Source of the DNA: Hormoscilla sp. GUM202
Lineage (GTDB): Bacteria > Cyanobacteriota > Cyanobacteriia > Cyanobacteriales > Desertifilaceae
Direction: 5' to 3'
Assembly: GCA_005518205.2 (NCBI GenBank)
Contig: RFFC02000004.1
Location: 203,347-259,390 of the forward strand
DNA length: 56,044 nucleotides
Part shown: one piece after another, positions 14,071 through 23,480 of the stretch
How the letters are laid out: every line of letters begins with the position of its first letter
How positions within the stretch are numbered: the first letter of the stretch is position 1
Translations under genes and position numbers: made by a program
The notes under the pieces: generated by a model
The model's input: the letters and a program-made list of their open reading frames with translations, nothing else
Told to the model about the DNA's origin: nothing
Databases searched by the model: none

Positions 14071-15405
14071 CTACTGTCTCAGACAAGTTTCAATCAACTC
14101 GGCAACTCCTGCCACTGGCAAAATCTTCGTCTCCAACCTTGACTCTAATTCCGCCACCGACCGATCGTCTAAAAACAGAGTATCCCCATGCTTCAGCATC
14201 AAAGAAGGCAGCAAAATCCCATCTCCTAAATCTCGTCCTTGTAAACCTTGCAGCAAATCTTCACCCGTCAGCAACCCAGTCACGGTAATCTCCTGTCCCC
14301 AATATTTACTATTCAGGGCCACCAGATTGACCTTTAATCCTGCTACCTGATTTAATTGTTCCACCAGGGGTTGAAATGCCTTTTCCACCGCATTGCCCAC
14401 CACCCAAGCATACTGGCGTGGCGATCGCACGGATGCAATTAATCGTTCCTCAGCAATTTCCTGAAATTCTTGAATAAACAGGCGAATTGAACCCACACCA
14501 TTACCAATTTGGGGATAATCTTCATAATGGGATTCAGGTGGCAATTCCTCTCCAGCAATCAAAAACCACTCATCCGCTAACCAAACTACATTAGACCCCA
14601 TCTCGTGGCGGAATTCTGTCTGAAGCAGTTGTACTTGTGAGATCGCTTCCCGTGCCTTTTCAGGTGTTACAGGGATTAATTCATCCTCAGTGGGGCGAAA
14701 CTTGGTTAACCCCACTGGTACAACTGCTACAGATGCTACAGTTGGAATTTCACTTCCGTAGAATGATGCTAAATCTCGCAATGTTATTTCCAGATGTTGA
14801 CCGTCATTAATCCCAGGACAAACAACCACTTGAGCGTGAATTTGTAGCCGTCGTGCTTGAAACCACTCCAACTGTTTTAAAATTAAACCAGCACGAGTAT
14901 TTTTCAGCAAGCGAATTCGCACATCTGGTTCAGTTGCATGTACGGAAACATAGAGAGGAGATAGTCGCATTTGCTCAATTCTCTCCCATTCTCCCTGGGT
15001 AAGATTAGTTAAAGTCAAGTAACTCCCGTAAAGGAAACTCAGACGGTAATCATCATCTTTCATGTATAAACTTTCCCGCTTTCCGGATGGTTGTTGATCG
15101 ATAAAGCAAAAAGGACAGCGGTTATTACATTGCATCAAGCCATCAAATAGGGCGGTTTCAAATTCCAACCCTAAGTCTTCATCGTAGTCTTTCTCAATTT
15201 CAATCTGATGACTTTGACCAGCAGCATCTAATACTTCTAGTTCCAGGAATTCATCCGCGCACAAAAACTGATAGTCAATCAAGTCCCGGGGCCGATCGCC
15301 GTTAATAGCCAAGATCGCATCACCAGGTTCAAAGCCAATTTCCGCCGCGATCGACCCGGGCAGAACTTTAGTAATCCTAGCAGGACGAATATAAATATTG
15401 CTCAT
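14071..15405 (-). CDS. DUF512 / TIGR03279 family PDZ-radical SAM-like FeS protein
   Basis: The 444-aa protein has an N-terminal PDZ-like domain (KVLPGSIAAEIGFEPGDAIL), then CNNRCPFCFIDQQPSGKRES with a three-cysteine cluster-binding motif, LSFLYGSYLTLTNL, and a C-terminal DUF512 domain (GNAVEKAFQPLVEQLN). This is the cyanobacterial TIGR03279 family of putative FeS oxidoreductases, conserved in oxygenic phototrophs but with no assigned reaction. Length and motifs are typical. It ends 26 bp from the orphan antitoxin gene on the other strand. Confidence 0.9.
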   Translation of the reverse strand: MSNIYIRPARITKVLPGSIAAEIGFEPGDAILAINGDRPRDLIDYQFLCADEFLELEVLDAAGQSHQIEIEKDYDEDLGLEFETALFDGLMQCNNRCPFCFIDQQPSGKRESLYMKDDDYRLSFLYGSYLTLTNLTQGEWERIEQMRLSPLYVSVHATEPDVRIRLLKNTRAGLILKQLEWFQARRLQIHAQVVVCPGINDGQHLEITLRDLASFYGSEIPTVASVAVVPVGLTKFRPTEDELIPVTPEKAREAISQVQLLQTEFRHEMGSNVVWLADEWFLIAGEELPPESHYEDYPQIGNGVGSIRLFIQEFQEIAEERLIASVRSPRQYAWVVGNAVEKAFQPLVEQLNQVAGLKVNLVALNSKYWGQEITVTGLLTGEDLLQGLQGRDLGDGILLPSLMLKHGDTLFLDDRSVAELESRLETKILPVAGVAELIETCLRQ

Positions 15406-15422
15406 TGTTGATTATTCTTATT

Positions 15423-15448
15423 GTTCGTAGTAAGGACTAAAGTCCTTA
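15423..15448. repeat. Single GTTCGTAGTAA-family palindrome
   Basis: GTTCGTAGTAAGGACTAAAG followed by TCCTTA. The arms are AAGGACT/AGTCCTT with AA at the centre. It lies 18 bp upstream of the DUF512 start codon. Confidence 0.85.
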
Positions 15449-15622
15449 CCCTACCGAAGCCGTCAAGTCTGTCTTATCCCATTTTGAAAAAACAATGCTA
15501 CAATTACTTCAAATATTATTTATTAGTCGGTTTTAACCGACTTTATTAGCCGGGGTAAGCATACCCCGGCGGGATAACAGCGAAGTTACTAACTGTATCA
15601 TCATTAAATCAAAATGGTATTA

Positions 15623-16564
15623 CTACAAACCAGTTGAGATTTGCCAGACCAGGATCCCTACTCCAAATATCAGCCGATACAAGATAAAGATTAAGGTACT
15701 GCGAGATTGCAGGAAACGAATCAACCAGGCGATCGCCAGATAAGAGAAAACCCCCGAAGAGATCAAACCCACAATCAAGGGTATCAACCCAGCGTTACCC
15801 ATGCCATCTTTCAGGACACCGACAAACTCAACCAACCCAGCTAAGGTAATCGCGGGAATGCCCAAGAGAAAGGAAAAACGAGCCGCCGTTGCTCGTTCTA
15901 AACCCATAAACAAACCCGCCGTAATCGTCGAACCAGACCGTGAAACGCCAGGGACGATCGCCATTGCTTGGGCCAATCCCATCCAGATCCCATCTTGCAT
16001 ATCCAGGCGATCGAAATCCCGCTTACGACTGCCAATGCGTTCGGCAACTCCCAGCAGAATAGCCATTACAATTGAGGCGATCGCGATCGCTGGCAGACTT
16101 CGCAGAGGGGAATGATCGTAGTCAGGCACGAATATTTTAATCAGCAACCCGAAAAAGACGAGCGGGATTGTGCCCAAACCAATCCCTAAAGCGATCCGAA
16201 AATCCTGGGACTGATAATCCGACTTACCTATAGCAGACACAACACCCTTGCTCAGTTGACTCAAATCCCCCCAGAAATACCATAGCACAGCCGCAATACT
16301 TCCCAACTGAATCACAGCGGTAAAAGCAACACCCGGATCCCCCCATCCCAGCGCCACTGACACCACTTTCAGGTGTGCCGTACTGCTGATCGGTATAAAC
16401 TCCGTCATCCCTTGCACCATACCTAAAACCGCAGCCTGAAATACATTCATCTGCGACACCTGTGAAGGAATAGCTTGGCCGATCGCTTTTGTGGGCATCG
16501 TCAGTATAGCACTGACAACTGCTACCCCTGCGAATTTAAGCAATTTATTTTTGGTAATCCTCAT
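15623..16564 (-). CDS. uppP: Undecaprenyl-diphosphate phosphatase
   Basis: The 313-aa integral membrane protein removes one phosphate from undecaprenyl diphosphate, recycling the lipid carrier for peptidoglycan and other cell-wall polymers. The two catalytic motifs are present: GMVQGMTEFIPISSTAHL near residue 50 and VPGVSRSGSTIT near residue 200. About eight hydrophobic spans can be seen. There is an N-terminal extension of about 40 residues with a hydrophobic stretch before the usual start, which is common in cyanobacterial homologues. Its expected length is 270-315 aa. No operon partner is seen; the flanks are repeat-rich gaps. Confidence 0.95.
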   Translation of the reverse strand: MRITKNKLLKFAGVAVVSAILTMPTKAIGQAIPSQVSQMNVFQAAVLGMVQGMTEFIPISSTAHLKVVSVALGWGDPGVAFTAVIQLGSIAAVLWYFWGDLSQLSKGVVSAIGKSDYQSQDFRIALGIGLGTIPLVFFGLLIKIFVPDYDHSPLRSLPAIAIASIVMAILLGVAERIGSRKRDFDRLDMQDGIWMGLAQAMAIVPGVSRSGSTITAGLFMGLERATAARFSFLLGIPAITLAGLVEFVGVLKDGMGNAGLIPLIVGLISSGVFSYLAIAWLIRFLQSRSTLIFILYRLIFGVGILVWQISTGL

Positions 16565-16902
16565 GGGATCCTGAATAATGTTATTGGTTAGTTGTTATTG
16601 GTTAGTTCTACAACTTACAACCTACAACTTACAACCTACAATCTACAACTTACAATCTACAACTATAGAGCGATGTAGTTACTTCTATTAGATAATGTAT
16701 TTTATATTACAAATTATGCTAATTTACTGATAAACAGGGTAACTTTTAGACAACATCAGGGCTATCGCTCCCCCGCCCCCGTGACCATCACCAGTCCCCC
16801 ATCACCAGTCCCTCATCCCCCATTACTGGCTTTTGATGGCAATGATTGTAAGAGCTGATATATTAAGAAAGATGAAGTTAAGTAAAGAAAAATTCAAAAA
16901 CA
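16565..16902. other. Gene-free stretch with heptamer short tandem repeats
   Basis: Bases 16608-16664 are about eight degenerate copies of the 7-mer ACAACYT/ACAATCT, a short tandemly repeated (STRR) block of the sort known in cyanobacteria. A second short repeat of CATCACCAGTCCC lies at about 16786-16815. No gene is seen. A similar AACAACTAACAACTAATGA tract occurs at 33667, upstream of the E2 gene. Confidence 0.7.
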
Positions 16903-17622
16903 TTGTTTAACCACAGTTTTTCGTCTTATTTACCACTAGGGGTCAAGTCAGAGCGCAAATTATCTACCCTATTATGGGAGAGAATCGGCAGGACAAGGGC
17001 TACCTTCACAGTAGCGGTGTTTCTGGTTTGCGTGCCAGTATTTTTCCAGGCTCCATTAGTGCGGCAACTGCCTTGGTTAAGCCTAGCAATGACAGCTGGC
17101 CTCGTTGGTGGCAGTATCCAGCTGCTCGCTCGTCAGTCAACCAGACTATGGGGAGACTTACTGCTAGGATTTAGTTGGAGTTGGCTAGCCGGTTCCATAT
17201 ATTGGGGTTGGCTGCGCTGGGAACCCTTGTGGCATTTGCCAGTTGAAGCTATAGGTCTGCCAGTGGCCATCTGGTGTCTTTGGCGTCGTTGGGCAATGGT
17301 GGGAAACCTATTCTACCTCGGTTCCCTATTGGGCACGGCGATCACAGATATATATTTCTATATCGTGGATTTGATTCCTCACTGGCGTCAGCTGATGCAG
17401 GTGTCCCCAGAACTGGCAATGCCAGTCTTGCAAAGTGCGATCGCCCAGATTCAGACCCCTTGGGGAATCAGCTGGGCAGTAGTTCTAAGTGTAATTCTCT
17501 TAGTTGCCGGGATTTTACCTCTGGGCACCCGGCAGCTACACTGGTGGGCATTTAGCGGAGCTGTCTTGAGTACAATATTAGTAGACAGTTTGTTCTGGAT
17601 AGTCGCCTGCGCGATAGAGTGA
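16903..17622 (+). CDS. DUF3120 membrane protein
   Basis: The 239-aa protein matches the cyanobacteria-specific DUF3120 family. It has a short soluble start, then about six hydrophobic spans, with motifs FTVAVFLVCVPVFFQAPLVR, DLLLGFSWSWLAGSIYWGWL and LLGTAITDIYFYIVDLIPHW. The start is a TTG at 16903, since no ATG fits near the family N-terminus; an ATG at residue 83 would cut off two spans. The family is conserved in oxygenic phototrophs and chloroplast lineages but has no assigned role. The downstream FHA-cyclase remnant begins 109 bp later on the same strand. Confidence 0.85.
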   Translation: MFNHSFSSYLPLGVKSERKLSTLLWERIGRTRATFTVAVFLVCVPVFFQAPLVRQLPWLSLAMTAGLVGGSIQLLARQSTRLWGDLLLGFSWSWLAGSIYWGWLRWEPLWHLPVEAIGLPVAIWCLWRRWAMVGNLFYLGSLLGTAITDIYFYIVDLIPHWRQLMQVSPELAMPVLQSAIAQIQTPWGISWAVVLSVILLVAGILPLGTRQLHWWAFSGAVLSTILVDSLFWIVACAIE

Positions 17623-17731
17623 TTGCTGCATTGTGGAGTTTCTCCGAACACCGCACAGATGCCCACACAGTCCGAAATCTATCTTTCAGGATGCATGAGA
17701 GCGGAAATATTCTTCTTAGGCTAAGCCTGCA

Positions 17732-18709
17732 GTGAGTAAGATCGGCAATCCTCATTTAGTACTTCAGACAGAGTCAGGGAATCGCTATCTCCCCCTGGTT
17801 GGTAGTAATTGCTGGACCATAGGTCGGACCGATGACAACAATTTTGTCCTGCCAGACCCCTGGATTTCCCGCCACCACGCCATGCTGCAATACACCGAGA
17901 CAGGCGAATTTTATCTGATCGATCTAGGCAGTCGTAACGGCTCCTTTGTCAATGGACGCCGAGTCAGCATTTCGGTAACCTTGCGGAATGGCGATCTCCT
18001 CACCTTTGGTCAGACACAACTGAATTTCTACAGTCCCTCTGCCCAAAAGGATGATGCCTCCACCAGTAACGACTCCGCAGATTATAACGTCACGGCAACC
18101 TTGCATGTCCGTCGCTTAATCTCGGTGATGGTGGTGGATATCCGCAATTTTACAGGTCTGACTCAGCAAATGGATGACGCTTTGCTCTCCGCTATGATTG
18201 GCACCTGGTTCCGCCATGCTGGAGAAATAATGCGTACTGAAGGTAGCTGAGTGGATAAATATATTGGCGATGCCATCATGGCGGTCTGGTTTCATGGCAC
18301 CGAAGGAGTCAGCTTTACCGAACTGCTGAAGGTCCTCGGTGCCCTCAACAAATTACACAAGATGACTCGGGATTTGGCGGATGACTTTCCCCTGCCTTTT
18401 CCCTTGCGCATTGGATCGGGCATTAATACAGGTTATGCTATGGTTGGCAATATGGGTAGTGGCGATCGCCCAGATTACACAGCCCTGGGAGATACAGTCA
18501 ATGCCGCCTTTCGCCTGGAATCTTGCACCAAAAAAATTAGTCGAGATGTTGCCCTAGGAAAAACTACCTATCAATACCTCTCCAGCCTGGGAGTTTCGCC
18601 GAAGCTGTTTGAGCAGTTTACCGTTAACCTCAAGGGCTACGAGACGCCAACTTTGACCTCTGCTTGCTCTTTTGCTGAGTTGGATAGTTTTTTGCAAACC
18701 CGGCCCTGA
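17732..18709 (+). pseudogene. FHA-domain adenylate/guanylate cyclase with in-frame TGA
   Basis: The frame starts at GTG 17732. Residues 1-110 are an FHA phosphothreonine-binding domain (TIGRTDDNNFVLPDPWISRH, DLGSRNGSFVNGRR). From about residue 125 a class III nucleotide cyclase follows (SVMVVDIRNFTGLTQQ, with a metal-binding Asp), then after the stop VDKYIGDAIMAVW with the second metal Asp, and IGSGINTGYAMVGNMGS and DYTALGDTVNAAFRLE. One TGA at 18248-18250 interrupts the frame where the family has a tryptophan (GSWVDKY). A single TGG to TGA change explains it; both halves are otherwise in frame and undamaged. It is either recently inactivated, read through, or a sequencing error. The intact protein would make cAMP or cGMP under control of a phosphoprotein. 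Confidence 0.8.
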
Positions 18710-18837
18710 CTGGCTGCGTCTCATGAACTGGTCAACTGACTAACCCACCGTCAGTTGTTCATTGTATCGCAGATAAAATAAAATAAAATGCTGTAGTCCA
18801 GTTAAAATACGCTCAAAAATTAGGTAGGAACGGAAAG

Positions 18838-19260
18838 ATGAAACGATTACTGTGCTTGTTGCCGGTATTGGTGCTGTTGTTGGCCTGTCTGGGAAATGCT
18901 CCTCGGGCGCAGGCGGCTGATTTAACCGATCTGCTTTGGCAGTCATCGCCGGTAGTAGTAGCTGAAGTCCCAGTACGCAATCAGGCTGACGATAAGCTAG
19001 CAGAGATTAAAGATAAAATCGATTTGAACAACACAAATCTGCGAGCATTTATGAAGTATCGCGGTTTTTACCCGGTGCTGGGTCGCAAAATAATTAAGTA
19101 CGCCCCCTACCAGCAGGTAGAGGATGTTCTGGATATTCCGGGATTGAGCGATGGCCAGAAAGAAAGGCTGCAAGCAAACCTGGAAAACTTCACTGTCACC
19201 GCTGTTGCCGATGTCTACACCCAAGGGGGCGATCGCTTGAACAACGGCATCTACGATTAA
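18838..19260 (+). CDS. psbU: Photosystem II extrinsic protein PsbU (12 kDa)
   Basis: PsbU stabilises the lumenal oxygen-evolving Mn cluster of photosystem II. The 140-aa precursor has a signal peptide (MKRLLCLLPVLVLLLACLGN, ending AQA-A at about residue 26) for export to the thylakoid lumen. The mature part has KIDLNNTNLRAFMKYRGFYP, APYQQVEDVLDIPGLSDGQK with the double-psi helix-hairpin-helix motif, and the terminal GGDRLNNGIYD. Length and all motifs are typical, so the gene should be functional. It stands alone, with a strong hairpin 130 bp downstream. Confidence 0.97.
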   Translation: MKRLLCLLPVLVLLLACLGNAPRAQAADLTDLLWQSSPVVVAEVPVRNQADDKLAEIKDKIDLNNTNLRAFMKYRGFYPVLGRKIIKYAPYQQVEDVLDIPGLSDGQKERLQANLENFTVTAVADVYTQGGDRLNNGIYD

Positions 19261-19391
19261 GCCTTTCATTTTCTCTCGCTCCCTAGGGGAGCTGGTGTGG
19301 CTGTAATTTATGCGGCATACTTTGGCCAATGGCTTCTGCTAAATCCCCTGATGTGACTCTCTGGTTTAGTGTAACACTTACAGAACCTCTT

Positions 19392-19425
19392 GGCTAAAAT
19401 TAGCCTTTCAGGGCTAATTTTAGCC
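19392..19425. terminator. Strong hairpin downstream of psbU
   Basis: GGCTAAAATTAGCC (19392-19405) and GGCTAATTTTAGCC (19412-19425) are exact reverse complements around a 6-base loop. No U-run follows, so it could be a bidirectional mRNA-stabilising hairpin or a terminator for psbU. Each arm is also nearly self-complementary. Confidence 0.5.
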
Positions 19426-19507
19426 TCCTTGAAGGATATTATGTTGGTGATGCGTAATCATCCTGGTATCGATTGTTGCATTAAATAGAGAAGATAGGAA
19501 TCAGAGC

Positions 19508-20471
19508 ATGAATCAAGAGCGCACAGACAGCAAAAATAACTCTTCAAAAGAACCTATTGCCATCATCGGCATGGGTTGCCGGTTTCCTGGCTGAGCAAAT
19601 AGCCCCGAAGCATTCTGGAACTTGCTCGTAAATGGGGTTGACGCCATTACCGAAGTGCCGGCAGACCGCTGGAATGTGGATAGTTTCTACGACCCCGAGG
19701 GGAAACCGGGTAAAATCAGCACTCGTTGGGGTGGCTTCGTGGAGAACCTAGACCAATTTGATGCCGAGTTTTTCGGCATATCTCCGCGCGGTGTCTGGAG
19801 CATGCCGCGTCCTTCAGGACAAGAGCATGCGGAAGACGCCGAGAAGCCTGTAAGATGGACCCTCAGCAACGGTGGCTCGCCTGGGAGGCTCTGGAAGATG
19901 GAGGGCAAAGGCCAGAAAATCTGGCTGGCTCAAATACGGGGGTATTTATTGGCATATACGCCAGCGATTACCAGAAAATACAGAGTTTGGGCGAGCGCGA
20001 TTCGATCGACATCCTTCTTTCTCTCAACTTGCTGATGACGAGTCTATCCAAGCAGCGTCATCGATCGCCGATTTATCGGAATCGATGTGGGAAAATTTCA
20101 AACTCATTTTACCAGAATCAGTATTGGAAGATGCCGAACTCATGCTTTCTTTGCGACCAAGCCTCAAGGCAGCAGGTTTGCTCGTGGAAAATTATACCTA
20201 CTCACACTCCGAACCATTTGATTGTCCCATTTCTGTGTTTGGAGGTAAGCAAGATCTGGTAATCACTGAAGACCACCTTTCAGCTTGGCGCGAGGAGACA
20301 AGCAACACCTTCCTGCTGCAAATGTTCCCTGGCGACCATCTATTCCTGCACAGCGACCAAAAGCTGCTGTTGCAGACCAGATCTCAAGAACTGATGCCAC
20401 TATCTCTTTTTTTTGAGATTTTCTTTGATATTTGGCGAGCTTTTTCTTGCTTAAACAAGGTGATTTACTAA
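19508..20471 (+). pseudogene. Collapsed PKS gene: ketosynthase start joined to thioesterase end
   Basis: From ATG 19508 the frame reads EPIAIIGMGCRFPG, a TGA at 19592, then ANSPEAFWNLLVNGVDAITE and DRWNVDSFYDPEGKPGKIST: the start of a polyketide-synthase ketosynthase. After FFGISPR a palindrome (about 19788-19840) intrudes and shifts the frame. The KS continues in another frame as [34 protein letters not shown]. After about 19980 the KS is lost. A third frame shows a type II thioesterase C-terminus ([44 protein letters not shown]). A whole multi-kilobase PKS/NRPS locus has apparently been deleted between its first and last genes. Confidence 0.8.
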
Positions 20472-20617
20472 ACTTATATATTTAGAGAAAACCACAGCCA
20501 ACTATTGTGCTGTGGATGTCTGCTTAATTTTTATTACTTTTCTATCGCACCCGATCGCTTTTATACCTTTCGTCGTAGTTTTACTCAATTTTTATAGCGC
20601 CTTAACCTGAGTAATAA

Positions 20618-20806
20618 CTACTTAATTATTTTCCTGATTTCCGGATATGTTGTAGCTGCGTCTGGTTCTATCTGGACTCCTAAGGCGGGGAATTTATTGG
20701 CTATGGGAACTTTCTGAAAGTTGTAATGACCAGAAATTAGAGCTAAGGCGATCGTTAGGGCGATCGCATGCAGGGCGGCAGAACTTTTGTTCAATGAGCC
20801 AGTCAT
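20618..20806 (-). CDS. Small hypothetical protein with a signal-like N-terminus
   Basis: The 62-aa reading frame is not recognised. It is called because a good RBS (GAGGTG) sits 3 bases before ATG 20806 and residues 10-25 form a hydrophobic stretch (ALHAIALTIALALISG) that could be a signal peptide or membrane anchor. The rest (KVPIANKFPALGVQIEPDAA) is polar. It may be a short exported peptide or the start of a truncated secreted protein. It lies in an otherwise gene-free stretch between the PKS remnant and the VKOR gene. Confidence 0.35.
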   Translation of the reverse strand: MTGSLNKSSAALHAIALTIALALISGHYNFQKVPIANKFPALGVQIEPDAATTYPEIRKIIK

Positions 20807-20910
20807 TTCACCTCAAACATGGATATATCTATTATCACATCCCGGTTGCGATCGCTGCTGTGACCGTTCCTTCCGCCTTCCGTGATTTTCCTCACTCACA
20901 TCACCGGTTG

Positions 20911-21840
20911 TTAGCGTTGGATAAAGTTGCGCGGTCCGGTATATCCAGACAAATCAGCCAGTTTGGACAAGGATTGCACGCCGGAATATAACTGGCCGTT
21001 GATTTCCCAAGTCGGAAAGCCCGTTATCCCAACGGTCTTGCAGAGTTCTGTCTGGGAAGAAAGCCCATCGGGCGCACATTCTATATAGTTGAGCAGACTC
21101 GCGGCTTCCGAACCAAACATCTGTTTCTGCTCGTGGCAGTGGGGACACCAGTAGGCACTATACTTTTTGGCCCCGATGTTTTTCAGATGACGGGCCAGAG
21201 CAATTTCTGCTGGTCCGGAAGTGGTAGTAACTATTGGCGGCGCCTTTCGATCTGTGACTGCGGGATTATTAACGATGGTGGGATTATCAACGTTGGCATA
21301 GACCCCTAAGGCCCCCACTAATGTCACAATACCTACTACAACTCCAGTAAACAATAGCTGGCCGATGTCTTCCCAAGGGCGGCCAACCAAGGTCAGGACC
21401 AACATGCTCCCAGACAATAAAGCTGAGACAACGCAGTAAGGACAGAAAGCCTGAATCTTGAAGGCCATGATATACATTAGGTAGCTGCTACCTACCGCCA
21501 TCGCCGTGGCCCCCCCAAACAGCAGCAGCCAAGTCCAGCGTTCCAGGTTCTGCCGCAATTCCTCGTTTTTGTCTGCATTAACTAGCAGGGGAGCGATCGC
21601 CATAATGGCCATGCTGGTGTAGCCTAGAAAGCCAAATAGGGTTAAAGGCTGTCCCAAAACCGTGGCATAGGGACTGGAAAGGACTTCCTTGCAGCCACTG
21701 GTAGGGCAGACAGCCGCAGCACTTCCCGTCAGTTCAGCTACCGTGAGCAAGGCAGTTTCTAAGGCTCCTATTATGGCGATCGCCCCGAGTAGCGGACGTG
21801 ACCGACGATGCATTGGGTTTGTAGAACGACTCCGTTTCAT
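20911..21840 (-). CDS. Vitamin K epoxide reductase-thioredoxin fusion (VKOR)
   Basis: This 309-aa membrane enzyme makes disulfide bonds in lumenal and periplasmic proteins by passing electrons from cysteines to quinone. Residues 1-185 are the VKOR domain with four to five spans, loop cysteines CPTSGCKEVL, and the quinone-side CPYC motif. Residues about 215-309 are a thioredoxin-like domain with AYWCPHCHEQKQMFGSEA. This fusion is the standard cyanobacterial form. An AGGAGAGG RBS precedes ATG 21840. Directly upstream lies a broken gene for a homologous secreted thioredoxin-like domain, suggesting an ancestral tandem. Confidence 0.93.
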   Translation of the reverse strand: MKRSRSTNPMHRRSRPLLGAIAIIGALETALLTVAELTGSAAAVCPTSGCKEVLSSPYATVLGQPLTLFGFLGYTSMAIMAIAPLLVNADKNEELRQNLERWTWLLLFGGATAMAVGSSYLMYIMAFKIQAFCPYCVVSALLSGSMLVLTLVGRPWEDIGQLLFTGVVVGIVTLVGALGVYANVDNPTIVNNPAVTDRKAPPIVTTTSGPAEIALARHLKNIGAKKYSAYWCPHCHEQKQMFGSEAASLLNYIECAPDGLSSQTELCKTVGITGFPTWEINGQLYSGVQSLSKLADLSGYTGPRNFIQR

Positions 21841-21849
21841 AATCCTCTC

Positions 21850-23213
21850 CTAAAATTGGCGCGATCCCCGGTAGCCTGATAAATTTGCTAGTTTTTCCAG
21901 AGATTGCGTGCCCGTGTATAATTTGCCATTGATTTCCCATGCCTCTATCTCAGCTGCCAAGCAGACCTCTGCTGGGCGGGCCCAATGACCATTAGGCGAA
22001 CATTCTATAGTCGATCTGGGCGATCACCTGTTTGCCAAACATTTGCTTCTGCTTATGGCAGTGATGGCGTCAATATGTGCGATTCGTTCTGGCCTAACGT
22101 AATCAAATACGGAACGCCAGCCTAGGAAACTGGGAACTCTGATTAGCATGGGGGTTCAATTCCCCTCCTCCTTAGTGCAGGAGTGACACCGGTCCTCAGT
22201 GCTGCGAAGCGACATCATCGCGGTGCCAAGCGAGGACTCAAATGTAGGATAACTGGTAGCCTAAACCGGTGACGCCGCTAGGAAAGGTACTCAAGGTTAG
22301 AACAAACAAATATATGCAAGCCTCGTCATCCATAACCAGCGTAATAAGGCTGATACGCTGGCCCAAAAGGGAAAGCGGTTAGTGTTGGTCATGTGTTGTG
22401 GCCAACAATGTACTCAAATAACCGTCGGGGTACAGTATGGACCTAAAAGTACCGTGAAATGTTATCAGGGAACGAAGTAACCTCCCATATGCTGTCTCTG
22501 GACAAGTTAGATGTTAAGCGCAAGCTATGGGGGGAGAGATGGCCCGAGAAGCTAATGCCCAGGGTAATGCCTGTGGATAATGCCTATAGGCGCTGACGCG
22601 GGTCGGATATGATAAGAAACCTCTGGAAGATATTAGCCGAAAAGCTCGTAACTAAGGGTAAAACCGAAGGTAAGCTCAACAGATAGATGCTAGTGTCCTG
22701 AGCAAGGTAAGAAGGCGACCAATGCAGTCAACGTATATAAAGAGTGTTAAATAGGGTGGCAGCTCCCCTGCACGAACCGCTCGATGCCAGGCATCCATAC
22801 TAGCCGCGAAAGCACTGCGTAGGCGAACTCAACAAGAGGCAAGGGCCCACGGGAGTAATCCCAATACAAGCCTATCCATGACAAGGACTTATCAACCAGT
22901 AGCCGAGTGCGGTGAAAGTCGCATGCTCGGTTTCGAAAGGGAGGGTTGGGAAGCGATTCCCAGCTCGACCCCTAATGCGCCATATCTTGGCTCCTATCTG
23001 CTGGAGATGTTGCGCCGGCGCTATTTTAGCAGGACTTGAAGAGTTCCTAATGGGTTTTCCTCTATATGAGGATGCCACCGCTGGCACCCCCACAGGGAGG
23101 AGCAGTTCCCATACTACCGTACCGCACAGGGCGATCGCGCCCATCAATAGCGATCTCCACTGGCGATTAATCCAGCACGTGAATGGTCGATTTTTCGCGC
23201 AGCGTTCTCCCAT
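21850..23213 (-). pseudogene. Secreted thioredoxin-like protein interrupted by a group II intron
   Basis: The N-terminal part (23213 to about 22977) reads a signal-like stretch (SLLMGAIALCGTVVWELLLP) followed by SSYRGKPIRNSSSPAKIAPA and QHLQQIGAKIW. The C-terminal part (about 22076-21850) reads CHKQKQMFGKQ and ends LSGYRGSRQF. Both parts match the thioredoxin domain of the adjacent VKOR gene. The intron between them lies on the opposite strand, so splicing could not restore the mRNA. The active-site segment is also spoiled: the expected YWCPHCH reads Y-stop-RHHCH, and further stops and frame changes follow (for example in GNQWQIIHGHAISGKT). The gene is clearly dead. Confidence 0.8.
22077..22976 (+). 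mobile_element. ORF-less group II intron (intron 1)
   Basis: The 5' end is GTGCGATTCG at 22077. Conserved core blocks include CTGGTAGCCTAAACCGGTGA and AATAAGGCTGATACGCTGG followed by CCCAAAAGGG. Domain V is near 22902-22935 (GAGTGCGGTGAAAGTCGCAT, CTCGGTTTCGAAAG), followed by a domain VI stem (GGGTTGGGAAGCGATTCCCA). The 3' boundary near 22976 is approximate. The element is about 900 bp and encodes no reverse transcriptase. It is closely similar to the intron at 36173 and shares core blocks with the RT-bearing intron at 42203, whose protein may mobilise it. It is inserted antisense in a pseudogene. Confidence 0.85.
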
Positions 23214-23427
23214 GAGTTTAGTCCAGCACGAGCAAACAAATTTTCCTCAATCATTATGACACCGGAGAAATTCAACTATTCGCCACGGCACTCTAGCCCA
23301 TGCATCTCTATCCATTTTGAACAGCCCGTGACTGTAAACTCTCTCTGGGAGAGACTTACAGGCTATATACTGTAGCAGCAGTCCTAACTTATGTTATCGT
23401 TCTTTTGACAAAAGGGCATTAGGCATA

Positions 23428-23478
23428 ATACACTCAGAGAGTGCGAAGTTTTCACAGAAGAGGATCTAGCCCTTAAGC
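23428..23478. repeat. End fragment of a TGCGAAGTT repeat element
   Basis: CAGAGAGTGCGAAGTTTTCA, then CAGAAGAGG and AGCCCTTAAGCT match the reverse complement of the right half of the element at 26670-26830. The match is cut off by the IS5 insertion at 23481. The 23214-23427 stretch before it contains a CTCTCTGGGAGAGACTTACA hairpin region and no gene that I recognise. Confidence 0.6.
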
Positions 23479-23480
23479 TA

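Noticed and set aside
17732-19594. Alternative genetic code or UGA recoding to Trp
   Set aside because: Many intact genes here use TGA as a normal stop, and the PKS TGA replaces a non-Trp residue.
22150-22170. GGGGTTCAATTCCCCTCC resembling a tRNA T-arm
   Set aside because: It lies within a group II intron domain and lacks the rest of a tRNA cloverleaf.
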